Shown: in pieces, positions 25,574-33,673 of the stretch | How positions within the stretch are numbered: the stretch's first letter is position 1 | Layout of the letters: the number at the start of each line of letters is the position of its first letter | Origin: Marinobacter salinexigens | GTDB lineage: Bacteria > Pseudomonadota > Gammaproteobacteria > Pseudomonadales > Oleiphilaceae | Length of the DNA: 64,000 nucleotides | Reading direction: 5' to 3' | NCBI RefSeq assembly: GCF_008370345.1 | Contig: NZ_VTUU01000007.1 | Coordinates: 1 to 64,000, forward strand | Translations under genes and position numbers: made by a program | Notes under the pieces: generated by a model | Told to the model about the DNA's origin: nothing | The model's input: only the letters and a program-made list of their open reading frames with translations | Database searches by the model: none

Positions 25574-26542
25574 TTACTGCCCGTTCGCAATCTGCTGTCT
25601 GGCGGTATCGTATTCATCCCGAAGTTTGGCGACAGTGTCAGCAACAGAGGTCTGGCCGCTAATGCCGCCGACACCCTGGCCGGCACCCCAGATGTCTCTC
25701 CAGGCTTTGCTTTTGCTGCTACCGCCAGAACCAAAGCTCATCTTGCTCTTGTCGGATGTAGGAAGGTCATCCGGATTCAGACCAGCTTTCTCGATGCTTC
25801 CTCGCAGATAGTTGCCATGCACCCCGGTGAACAGGTTGGTGTATACAATATCTGAGGCGGATGAGCTGACGACCATATCCTTGTAGGCCTGGTCGGCATT
25901 GGCTTCTTCGGTGGCAATGAAGCGTGTGCCCATATACGCCATGTCTGCACCCATCACCTGCGCGCTGAGAACGTGGTTACCCTTGGTGATTGCACCACCG
26001 AGGATGACCGGGCCATCAAAGAACTCGCGAATTTCAGACAACAGGGCAAACGGACTCAGGGTGCCTGCATGACCACCTGCACCGGCGGTTACCAGAATCA
26101 GGCCGTCTACGCCCATGCTGAGAGCCTTCCTGGCATGACGGATGTTGGTCACGTCGTGGAAGACCAGTCCACCATAGCTGTGAGCGGCCTCAATGACCAT
26201 GGGATTGGCCTGCAGGCTGGTGATGATGATGGGCACCTTGTGCTTCACGCAGACCTGCATATCGTGTTCGAGACGGTCATTGGTGGGGTGCGCAATCTGG
26301 TTGACGGCGTAGGGGCCTACCTTGGCGTCCGGATTTTCTTCCTTATACCTGGCCAGTGTTTCTTCAATTTCCGTTAACCACTCATCGAGCTTTTCGGCAG
26401 GGCGTGCGTTCAGGGCCGGGAACGAACCGATGATTCCGGCCTTGCACTGCTCAATGACCAGTTTAGGGGTTGAGATGATGAACATGGGAGAGCACAGAAC
26501 CGGTAAGTTCAGTTTTCCTTTCAGGGTGTCAGGTAAGCTCAT
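25574..26542 (-). CDS. Nitronate monooxygenase (2-nitropropane dioxygenase family)
   Basis: 322 residues, FMN-dependent TIM barrel. LPVLCSPMFIIS, SLQANPMVIEAAHSYGG, LVTAGAGGHAG and GGAITKGNHVLSA are family motifs, with the catalytic His in GGHAG. These enzymes oxidise alkyl nitronates, but relatives include FabK-type enoyl reductases and many proteins of unknown role in acyl-CoA clusters. It is the last gene of a minus-strand set after a nitroreductase and a permease. AAGGAGT precedes the ATG. Nitro-compound use is a hypothesis, not shown. Confidence 0.82.
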   Translation of the reverse strand: MSLPDTLKGKLNLPVLCSPMFIISTPKLVIEQCKAGIIGSFPALNARPAEKLDEWLTEIEETLARYKEENPDAKVGPYAVNQIAHPTNDRLEHDMQVCVKHKVPIIITSLQANPMVIEAAHSYGGLVFHDVTNIRHARKALSMGVDGLILVTAGAGGHAGTLSPFALLSEIREFFDGPVILGGAITKGNHVLSAQVMGADMAYMGTRFIATEEANADQAYKDMVVSSSASDIVYTNLFTGVHGNYLRGSIEKAGLNPDDLPTSDKSKMSFGSGGSSKSKAWRDIWGAGQGVGGISGQTSVADTVAKLRDEYDTARQQIANGQ

Positions 26543-26585
26543 GGTGGTTTACTCCTTCTTGTATGATTACCCGTAACTAAGTGCT

Positions 26586-28025
26586 TTACAGCACCAGGTA
26601 CAGAGTCAGGTACATGATTGCCAGTACGCTCACGCTGAACCAGCCGTTCCACACCACACCAAAATGTAGGGGTGGGGTGCCAGAGAAGTTGGAAATGAAT
26701 CTCAGAGAAGCAGTGAACGGAGATGCGCCGGCGAAAACGGCCCAGGTGATAGCAATGACAGAGGCCTGCACAAGCGGTGAAATGGCCATGTCAGGGATTT
26801 GCTGCAGTGCGCCCAGCATCAGGGTAACGGTTATGATGGCATTTATGCCTACAAATGAGCATATCAACATGGTCAAGGACATGCCGACCATCAGCGTCGC
26901 GTCGGTGATATTGGCGGCGATAAGCAGCTGACTGACGGCAACGGGATCAATCAGCGGAATGAGTATGACGCCGATGATGCCCGATGAGGTGAAGAGTACG
27001 ACTTCGTTTCTCTGCTGAGTGAACGTCCGGGGGAATGACCGCGTCAGGCGTCTGACAAAAAGCCCGGATTTTATCCGGGTAGGGCGGCCTCGGAACTGGA
27101 GCCAGATCCAGGCAAGACCGATAACCGGTGCGCACATCAGCAGGGTTGGAAACAACGACAGCCCGGTTATCCTGGAGATGGCGAACGCGAGGCTTGGTAT
27201 CAGCGCGACCAGACCTACCAGAGGGATCAGTTGCTTGAGCCCGCCACCGGGCGTTGCATCTGGTTTTGGACGAGGGTACGAAAACCAGTCCAGAATGCCC
27301 CCCCATAGAATAAACAGCAGGGTCCATACCAGTCCCAGTGGTGCGTAATGCTCCCAGTCCAGTTCTGGAATGGAAGAAAGTACCAGCAGCATGGTGACGG
27401 ATGTGGGGGCCCAGAGCGGAACTCCGCAGAAGCCTCTCAATGTTGCTGTCAGCATACGTTTTCGCCGAATCCCTGCGATCCGGCTGGCTTCCGGGTCAGG
27501 CGTCTGGCGAGTTGCACGGCGAACCATGGTTCCCAGCACATTGAGAGCGCCTATGTTGAGCATGACGCCAAAAAGATGGGAGCCGAAAGTCATCAGCATG
27601 TAGCGTCGGGCAGGGGGCTGATTGACCAGTACTTTGCCACACCTCTGGACCAGCGATGATGACTGGGCGGATTCCCGCAATACCGCGAGAGACGTCAGGA
27701 AGAGCGTAAAAAAAGTGGCTCGATCAACACCCGCCGCAACAACCGTATGATCAATCCTGCCTGAGAGCCAAAGCCCCACCGTCAGGGATGGGGCGAGAAT
27801 GGCGAAAATGCGATAGGTGCGGGTGATGCCATGCCACTGCAGCAGGACAAACAACAGTAGGGTCAGACCGGCTACCCCACTCAGCCACTCAGAACTGACA
27901 AACTGTTCCAGAATGGCACACGCAGACGTGACGACCAGACAGATCGCCGCAAGGTTGCGGTTTGTGGTGGGCCAGTCATAGCTCCGGGGCCATCGTAGTG
28001 ACAGGGTGTTCACAAGTGCACCCAT
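26586..28025 (-). CDS. Polytopic inner-membrane permease of unrecognised family
   Basis: 479 residues with about 12 hydrophobic segments. I do not recognise the family. It shares ordered motifs with the permease at 39910: NIGALNVLG (157-165) against NFGAVGVIA, LRGFCGVPLWAP (196-207) against VRGFGASPMASP, FVGINAIITVTL against SVGVNPIISGTL, and FAGASPFTASL against IAGTPYSANSL. The Gly-x-Asn-x-Ile-Ile pattern recalls ion-transporter-superfamily carriers for carboxylates. It overlaps the nitroreductase stop by one base, so the two are co-translated. Substrate unknown. Confidence 0.75.
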   Translation of the reverse strand: MGALVNTLSLRWPRSYDWPTTNRNLAAICLVVTSACAILEQFVSSEWLSGVAGLTLLLFVLLQWHGITRTYRIFAILAPSLTVGLWLSGRIDHTVVAAGVDRATFFTLFLTSLAVLRESAQSSSLVQRCGKVLVNQPPARRYMLMTFGSHLFGVMLNIGALNVLGTMVRRATRQTPDPEASRIAGIRRKRMLTATLRGFCGVPLWAPTSVTMLLVLSSIPELDWEHYAPLGLVWTLLFILWGGILDWFSYPRPKPDATPGGGLKQLIPLVGLVALIPSLAFAISRITGLSLFPTLLMCAPVIGLAWIWLQFRGRPTRIKSGLFVRRLTRSFPRTFTQQRNEVVLFTSSGIIGVILIPLIDPVAVSQLLIAANITDATLMVGMSLTMLICSFVGINAIITVTLMLGALQQIPDMAISPLVQASVIAITWAVFAGASPFTASLRFISNFSGTPPLHFGVVWNGWFSVSVLAIMYLTLYLVL

Positions 28026-28708
28026 TACTCCCGGAACGTGACGGATTGCGAGAGCGGCTCGCGAACGGTCCTTGTCCGGTTGGCATCTACTTCGGAGTCT
28101 TCGTAACCAAAACTGATACCGAGCAGAATACCGACATTGTCGTCCAGATCGAAGGCTTCCCGAACCAGGTCAGGGTATGCGCGCATGCTACCCATGGCGC
28201 ATGAGCCAATGCCAAATGCGTGCATGGCCAGCATCAGGGTCTGAGCGTATATGCCCACATCCAGAGCAATAGTCGAACCGAAGTTCTTGTCCATTCCGAG
28301 GAAGACGATATGGGGCGCATCAAACAGCTCAAAGTTGCGTTGTACGGCGTGGAGTCGGCCTGCTTTATCGTCCCTGGCGATGCCCATTTCATTGTAAAGG
28401 GCTACGGCGCAATCTACCTGGCGCTGCCGATACTCCCCTTCCCAGCGAGACACATACTCGAAGTCCGGGTTGCCAGCTACACCCTGTTGCTGCCTTGCAA
28501 CAAACTGATCGCGAAGTTTGTCCTTAGTCGCGCCCGAGGCCACGAATACTTTCCAGGGTTGGGTGTTGCAGTTGGACGGTGCCTGCTGAGCCAGCTGAAA
28601 AACCTGCTCAAGCGTCTGTTGAGAAACAGGCTTCGGCAGGAAGCCGCGAATGGAGCGTCGCGACGTGATTGAATCAACCAGCGAAATGGTCGGGTTTGGC
28701 ATGTCCAT
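28025..28708 (-). CDS. Nitroreductase-family FMN oxidoreductase
   Basis: 227 residues from the ATG at 28708, which has GGAG 6 nt upstream. SRRSIRGFLPKPV and QQAPSNCNTQPWKVF form the FMN-binding start of the nitroreductase fold; GIGSCAMGSM and LLGISFGYED are conserved later. It uses NAD(P)H to reduce nitro, quinone or enone groups. It heads a minus-strand set with a permease and a nitronate monooxygenase. Enoyl or other non-nitro substrates are equally possible. Confidence 0.85.
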   Translation of the reverse strand: MDMPNPTISLVDSITSRRSIRGFLPKPVSQQTLEQVFQLAQQAPSNCNTQPWKVFVASGATKDKLRDQFVARQQQGVAGNPDFEYVSRWEGEYRQRQVDCAVALYNEMGIARDDKAGRLHAVQRNFELFDAPHIVFLGMDKNFGSTIALDVGIYAQTLMLAMHAFGIGSCAMGSMRAYPDLVREAFDLDDNVGILLGISFGYEDSEVDANRTRTVREPLSQSVTFRE

Positions 28709-28799
28709 AGCTTTCTCCAGGATGGCACTTGAAATTGTTGTTCCCTGCACCGTAACAAGTTAAGGGGCAGATGGGAAAAGCATATTTTTTATTGGAGCT

Positions 28800-28825
28800 A
28801 TGCCCGGTATGAATACCCGTGGCAT
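28800..28825. repeat. Hairpin at the 3' end of the IclR gene
   Basis: ATGCC (28800-28804) and GGCAT (28821-28825) enclose a GGTAT/ATACC stem, directly after the regulator stop codon. It may separate regulator and nitroreductase transcripts; no U-run is seen on the minus strand. Confidence 0.45.
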
Positions 28826-28830
28826 GTCGG

Positions 28831-29613
28831 TTATTGTCTCCGTGCCAGCTCCTTGTTGATCTGATTTGCGGTTTCCTGCAGCTCTGCCAGCAAATAGTCC
28901 AGCATGCCGGGTTCGGCTCCTTTGCTGGGGGGAAGGGTGATATTGATGGCTGCAATGGTTTTGCCATGCCGGTTATGAATCGGAACGGAAATACCGTACA
29001 TGCCTTCTTCGAGCTCACGGTCTACCAACGACCAGCCCTTGGCTCCATCCTCCCGAATGGCACGCCTGAGTTCTTCCCTGTCGGTGATGGTGAAGGGCGT
29101 GTAACGCTCGATTTTTGCGGTCTCGAGAAAGTAATCCAGTTCGTCATCAGAAAGCGCCGCCAACTGTATTCGTCCCAGCGAAACCACGTGGGCTGGCAGC
29201 GATGAGCCGATATTCAGCGTGCTCTTCAGAAGCTTTCTGGTAGGAACGCGCATCACGTAGTAGATGTCGTATCCGTCCAGAACGGCAATGGAGCATGATT
29301 CGTGGACACGCTGTACCAGCTCCTCCATGTGCGCCTGTGCAAACGACCAGATATCCATGGAGGACAGGTACGAGAATCCCAGTTCCAGAATGCGGGGCGT
29401 CAGCCAGAAAAGTTTTCCGTCGGTACGCGCGTACCCCTGGTCGCAAAGTGTGTGAAGTAATCTTCTGGCACTGGCCCTTGAGATGGATGCCCTGTTTGCG
29501 ACTTCTGAAAGTGATAGTTGGGCTGCCCCCTCACCAAATGTTTTTATCACCTCCAGACCACGTATAAACGATTGAACTATAGGTAACTGTTCGTCCTGGC
29601 CATCTGAATTCAT
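28831..29613 (-). CDS. IclR-family regulator, PcaR/PcaU/PobR subgroup
   Basis: 260 residues from ATG 29613 (GGGGAG about 9 nt upstream); starts at 29643 or 29736 lack ribosome sites or family sequence. SFIRGLEVIKTFGE, the helix-turn-helix ASISRASARRLLHTL and FWLTPRILELGFSYLSS are characteristic of the PcaR/PcaU group, which responds to aromatic acids or 3-oxoadipate. The effector domain (about 90-255) includes HESCSIAVLDGYDIYYV. It is divergent from a TRAP operon and upstream of the nitroreductase set. Operator-like repeats lie in between. Effector unknown. Confidence 0.9.
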   Translation of the reverse strand: MNSDGQDEQLPIVQSFIRGLEVIKTFGEGAAQLSLSEVANRASISRASARRLLHTLCDQGYARTDGKLFWLTPRILELGFSYLSSMDIWSFAQAHMEELVQRVHESCSIAVLDGYDIYYVMRVPTRKLLKSTLNIGSSLPAHVVSLGRIQLAALSDDELDYFLETAKIERYTPFTITDREELRRAIREDGAKGWSLVDRELEEGMYGISVPIHNRHGKTIAAINITLPPSKGAEPGMLDYLLAELQETANQINKELARRQ

Positions 29614-29671
29614 GGCTGTTGTCTCCCCGAAATATTTTGACATTGCCTGTTTTCTGAACTTATTTTCTTGG

Positions 29672-29707
29672 TGTTCCCAATAAGAACATTGTGTTCGCAA
29701 TGCGAAC
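29672..29707. promoter_or_regulatory. Candidate IclR operator: four TGTTC-type half sites
   Basis: Two adjacent palindromes: TGTTC (29672-29676) with GAACA (29684-29688), and GTTCGC (29693-29698) with GCGAAC (29702-29707). TGTTCCCAAT and TGTTCGCAAT are near-perfect 10-base direct repeats. PcaU-type regulators bind sets of 10-bp repeats, two as a palindrome and one direct, so the site fits the neighbouring regulator. It lies between the regulator and the divergent TRAP gene and could control both. Confidence 0.7.
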
Positions 29708-29754
29708 GAAGTGCAAGTCATTGCGGCAAAATCCACAGTTTGGAGATAACAACA

Positions 29755-30876
29755 ATGCTAAAAAAACGTCTTGGCCTGTTTTCATCGATTGGTGTCAGTG
29801 TTGTTCTCGTGGCGGGTTCGATTACTGCTACCCCCGCCCTGGCCCGTGACCTGTCCTACGGTTCATACCTGCCTCCGCACCATCCCACCAGCACTGGCAT
29901 GAAAGTGTTTTTTGACGAGGTGGAGAGCGGAACTGAGGGCGACATCAAGTTCAATTTTTTCCCCTCCGGTGCTGCGGCCTCTGGCAAAGAACTGCTGTCA
30001 GCTGTCCGCGACGGCATGATTGATGGCGGTTTTCTGGTGACGGTGTATTACCCGACGTCCCTGCCGGCGAATACCACCATCAGCGATCTGTCTTTCTGGG
30101 ACCAGAATTCTCTGGTTGCGACCGCGGCCAGTATCGATACGGTTCTGACCGGCTGTCCCCAATGCATTCAGGAATTCGAGGACAACGACGTGCGTTTCCT
30201 TGCAAGCTACGGAACGCCGCCGTATCAGGCTATGTGCAAGGCCGACTTTGCCAATGGTTTCGACCCGAAAGGGCTGAGGATGAGGGTTGCCGGCGAGGAA
30301 ATCGGGCGCTGGGTAACCCAGATCGGCGGTATCCCTGTCAATATTCCGAATAGTGAATCCTATGAGGCGATGGAGCGTAGTCAGCTCGATTGTGTGATTG
30401 GAGCGACCAGTTGGCTGAAATCCCTGTCGCTCAATGAGGTGGCCAACAGTGTTGTTGAATTGCCCATGGGATCGTTTGTGGGCGGATCACTACTCAACAT
30501 TCGTAACTCGGTGTGGGAGGAGTTGTCTGATGCCGAGCAGCAAGCGGTTGTTTCTGCGGTACCTCTGGGCGTCGCCAAGACCATTTTCGAGTATCAGAAG
30601 GAAGAGCAGGAAGTGCGTGGATCTGCAGCGGAGAAGGGCATTGGCTTTATTGAGGTGTCAGACCAGATGAAGCAGGTTCGGGCTGACTTTATGCAGGCAC
30701 AGGTGGAACGGGCAGCTGCCACTGCTGCCGGGCGTGGTGTAGAGAATGCCGACAGGATCGTCGCCAGTTTCATCGCCAATCTAGAGAAATGGGAGAAATT
30801 GCTGGCCGATCCGGACATCACAGAGGAAGAGTACGCCGCGCTTCTGAAAAGTGAGATCTACGACAAAGCCTTCTGA
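29755..30876 (+). CDS. dctP: TRAP transporter periplasmic binding protein (DctP family)
   Basis: 373 residues from ATG 29755 (TGGAGATAACAACA upstream); an in-frame ATG at 29668 would overlap the operator. Signal peptide about 1-30, ending TPALA. Contains Cys134-Pro-x-Cys137 and Cys161, a spacing also found in the binding protein encoded at 41295. The matching DctQM genes follow only after a CoA transferase and an oxidoreductase gene. Ligand unknown; the PcaR-type regulator hints at an aromatic or alicyclic acid. Confidence 0.87.
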   Translation: MLKKRLGLFSSIGVSVVLVAGSITATPALARDLSYGSYLPPHHPTSTGMKVFFDEVESGTEGDIKFNFFPSGAAASGKELLSAVRDGMIDGGFLVTVYYPTSLPANTTISDLSFWDQNSLVATAASIDTVLTGCPQCIQEFEDNDVRFLASYGTPPYQAMCKADFANGFDPKGLRMRVAGEEIGRWVTQIGGIPVNIPNSESYEAMERSQLDCVIGATSWLKSLSLNEVANSVVELPMGSFVGGSLLNIRNSVWEELSDAEQQAVVSAVPLGVAKTIFEYQKEEQEVRGSAAEKGIGFIEVSDQMKQVRADFMQAQVERAAATAAGRGVENADRIVASFIANLEKWEKLLADPDITEEEYAALLKSEIYDKAF

Positions 30877-30943
30877 GCCAAACCTCCGTTGGGTTGCAGG
30901 CACCAGAACCTGCCTGTAGCCCCCTTCCCGGGATGAGTTATTG

Positions 30944-32164
30944 ATGACTAACAACAAAACTGAACGGCTACCGTTCCGCGGTGTTCGGGTGCTGGATGTC
31001 AGTCAGGGCCTTGCGGGTCCTTATGCCACGCAGATGCTGGCGATGATGGGCGCCACTGTGTTGAAAGTGGAGCCTCCTCAGGGAGATTGGGGCAGGTTGA
31101 TGGGTGTGCGTCGGGGGGATCAGAGCACTCTGAGTGTTTCCGCGAACTGGAACAAACGATCGATTTGTCTGGATGCCAGGACAACGGGCGGTGCAGCCGT
31201 TCTGAAAAAGCTGGCGGGGCAGGCCGATCTGGTGATGGAGAGCTTCCGGCCCGGCATTGTCGAGAAACTGGGCCTGGGCTATGAATCGCTCAAGGCGATT
31301 CGGCCGGGCATCATCATGGGATCGATTTCCGGTTTCGGTCAGTCAGGCCCGTACGTGGAGCGCCCTGGCTCAGACAGCATTCTGCAAGCGGTCACCGGTA
31401 TGTCCGTTATGAATGCCGACAAATCGGGACAGCCACAGCGGGTTGGTATGCTGGCGGTGGATATGATCACCGGGCTATACGCAGGCTTTGCACTGGCCTC
31501 AGCACTGTATGAGCAGAAGATGACAGGTGAAGGGTGCCATCTGGATCTTTCCCTTCTGGCATCAGCCTCCGCGTTTCAGGCTATGCCGATGATGGAATCG
31601 TTCCTTCAGGGTGGCCAGCGTAATGCCCATGTCACTGTGCCCTCCGGTACGTTTGATGCCTCCGACGGTGCCATTTCCGTCGTCTGCCTCAGAAATGAGA
31701 TGTTCTATGCACTGGCCAATGTGCTTGGCCACCCCGAATGGCAGTCCGATCCGAGGTTTACCGACAACGAATCCCGGAAGCGGAATGCGACGGAGATTCA
31801 CGCTTTGATGGGCGACATTTTTTTAACCCGTCCGAGGGCTCACTGGATTGATCGTCTGAACGAGGCCGGTGTTTTGTGTGGGCCGCAGAACAGCTACATG
31901 GATTTGCTGATGGACCCCCAGGTCCGGCATCTGGGGTTGATGCCCGAGGTGAATCATGAAGCGTTTGGTAGCGTGCCATTACCTCAATTTCCGGGTTCCC
32001 GGGCTGTTGCAGAAAATCTCAGGCCCGCCCCGGGACTGGGAGAACACACATGTGAAGTGCTTCAGGAACTGGGATATGACGATGAGGCAATCGCTGCCCT
32101 GATGCGAGAGAGGGCCTGTGTCCAGGCGCAAGCAAATAACAATAATCATGCGGGTGAGTCATGA
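30944..32164 (+). CDS. Family III CoA transferase (CaiB/BaiF)
   Basis: 406 residues from ATG 30944. GVRVLDVSQGLAGPYATQML, NKRSICLDA, MESFRPGIVEKLGL and Asp173 in MLAVDMITGLYAG, the CoA-carrying aspartate, are clear. It should transfer CoA from a donor thioester such as succinyl-CoA to an acid. Located inside a TRAP operon, it probably activates the imported acid without ATP. It overlaps the next gene by 4 nt, indicating coupling. Confidence 0.88.
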   Translation: MTNNKTERLPFRGVRVLDVSQGLAGPYATQMLAMMGATVLKVEPPQGDWGRLMGVRRGDQSTLSVSANWNKRSICLDARTTGGAAVLKKLAGQADLVMESFRPGIVEKLGLGYESLKAIRPGIIMGSISGFGQSGPYVERPGSDSILQAVTGMSVMNADKSGQPQRVGMLAVDMITGLYAGFALASALYEQKMTGEGCHLDLSLLASASAFQAMPMMESFLQGGQRNAHVTVPSGTFDASDGAISVVCLRNEMFYALANVLGHPEWQSDPRFTDNESRKRNATEIHALMGDIFLTRPRAHWIDRLNEAGVLCGPQNSYMDLLMDPQVRHLGLMPEVNHEAFGSVPLPQFPGSRAVAENLRPAPGLGEHTCEVLQELGYDDEAIAALMRERACVQAQANNNNHAGES

Positions 32165-33159
32165 AAGCAGTTTTGTGTGAGCAGTACTCAGGTTTTGAAA
32201 ACCTCAAACTGACGGAAACCGACCGGCCACAGCTGGTACCCGGTGCCGTTCGGATCCGGATTCATTATGCCAGTGTGAGTTATGCCATTTCGTTGATGGT
32301 GAGCGGGCGTTACCAGCGCAAAATGCCGTTGCCTTTTATTCCGGGTACGGAAGTGTCGGGTGAAATTCTCGAATGCGGGGACGGCGTCGATCGTTTCAAA
32401 CCGGGAGACAGGGTGGCAGCTATCGTGGATGCCGGGGCCTATGGGGAAGAAGTGGTTACCCCTGACGCGACGGTTTACCCGGTCCCTGCCGGAGTTCCCC
32501 TGGCTCGGGCAGTCGGAATCCCTCTGTCTTTCGGTACTGCCGCCACGGCTCTGGAGCGCGGTGGTCTGGAAGCGGGCAAAACGGTACTTGTGTGCGGAGC
32601 AGGCGGGGCCCTGGGTCTGGCGGCCGTTGAGATTGCCAGCCTGAAGGGCGCGCGAGTGATTGCGTCGGCAAGCTCGGATGCCAAACTCGACATTGCGCGA
32701 AAGAGTGGGGCGGAGGTTCTGATCAATTACAACACCCAGAACCTGCTGGATGTTGTCCGTGCGGAAACCGGAGGGCGGGGTGTTGATATTGTGTTCGATC
32801 CGGTTGGTGGTGATCAGTTCGAGCAGCTCATCCGCAGTACGGCTATTGGCGGCAATATCCTCACGCTGGGATTTGCCAGTGGTGTTATCCCCCAGGCGCC
32901 TCTGAACCTCCTGCTGGTTAAGAACATCAGCCTGCATGGGGTGAACTTTTCTGAGTACATCGGCTGGGGCAAAGTGGATCGCCGTCAGGAGTTCGCAAGC
33001 CAGATTCAGGAGCTCATGGCGGAACTGTTCCAGGCCGCCGCGGGGGGACGCCTGAACGTCAGGGACTCGCAAACCTTCGAGTTTGACGAAGCAATACAGG
33101 CAATTGCCAGCGTTGTTGAGCGCCGGTCAGTTGGCAAAGTCATTCTCAGGATTTGTTGA
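32161..33159 (+). CDS. Zinc-free MDR oxidoreductase (NADPH:quinone/enoyl reductase type)
   Basis: 332 residues. The cofactor motif GAGGALGLAAVEIA is typical of NADPH-dependent quinone oxidoreductases and acrylyl-CoA-type enoyl reductases. The Cys/His zinc ligands of alcohol dehydrogenases are absent. Overlapping the CoA transferase gene and followed by dctQ after 7 nt, it likely reduces a 2-enoyl-CoA or enone made from the imported acid. Quinone reduction is the generic alternative. Confidence 0.83.
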   Translation: MKAVLCEQYSGFENLKLTETDRPQLVPGAVRIRIHYASVSYAISLMVSGRYQRKMPLPFIPGTEVSGEILECGDGVDRFKPGDRVAAIVDAGAYGEEVVTPDATVYPVPAGVPLARAVGIPLSFGTAATALERGGLEAGKTVLVCGAGGALGLAAVEIASLKGARVIASASSDAKLDIARKSGAEVLINYNTQNLLDVVRAETGGRGVDIVFDPVGGDQFEQLIRSTAIGGNILTLGFASGVIPQAPLNLLLVKNISLHGVNFSEYIGWGKVDRRQEFASQIQELMAELFQAAAGGRLNVRDSQTFEFDEAIQAIASVVERRSVGKVILRIC

Positions 33160-33166
33160 GGGGGCG

Positions 33167-33673
33167 ATGATGAATCGTTGGCTGAAGAAAACCAGTGATG
33201 GGGCAGCGGTAGCCGTAGGCTGCATCATTGTGCTGATGATGTTGCATGTTACCGCGGAGGTATTGTTGCGGGTTCTGTTTGAACTCCATATTCCCGGGAC
33301 CATGGAAGTGGTTACGTATTACTACATGGTGACTGCGGTGTTTATCGGTATTTTTTCCTGCACGGTGGAGGACTGTCACGTCCGGGTGGACGTGTTTGCG
33401 CAGTTTCTCAGAGGCGGCGTCAGGCGCCTGGTTGACTGGGTCGGTGCGATAGCCGTTGCTGCCTATTTTGGTATCTTCGCCTACGGCTTATACCTGAAAG
33501 CAGTGGGGAGCTGGAAGCGCCAGGAAACCGTGGATGCTATCGCTTTTCAGTTGACCACCTGGCCTTCGCGCTGGCTTGCTTTGGCCGGAATATTTCTCGC
33601 CTTCCTCGCTTCGCTGTATGGGGTGTACCGGCTTCTGGTGTCAAAGGATGTTCAGCAGGAGGATAAGCCGTGA
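33167..33673 (+). CDS. dctQ: TRAP transporter small permease (DctQ)
   Basis: 168 residues from ATG 33167 (GAGGGGGCG upstream; ATG 33170 is also possible). Four membrane segments, with a conserved DctQ-like stretch PGTMEVVTYYYMVTAVF. The in-frame start at 33083 lies inside the oxidoreductase gene and is not used. Its stop overlaps the GTG of dctM. Confidence 0.84.
   Translation: MMNRWLKKTSDGAAVAVGCIIVLMMLHVTAEVLLRVLFELHIPGTMEVVTYYYMVTAVFIGIFSCTVEDCHVRVDVFAQFLRGGVRRLVDWVGAIAVAAYFGIFAYGLYLKAVGSWKRQETVDAIAFQLTTWPSRWLALAGIFLAFLASLYGVYRLLVSKDVQQEDKP

Noticed and set aside
25574..26542. FabK enoyl-ACP reductase as the product of the FMN barrel gene
   Set aside because: GGHAG with nearby nitronate-monooxygenase motifs and the nitroreductase context fit better, and no fatty-acid synthesis genes are nearby; kept only as an alternative.
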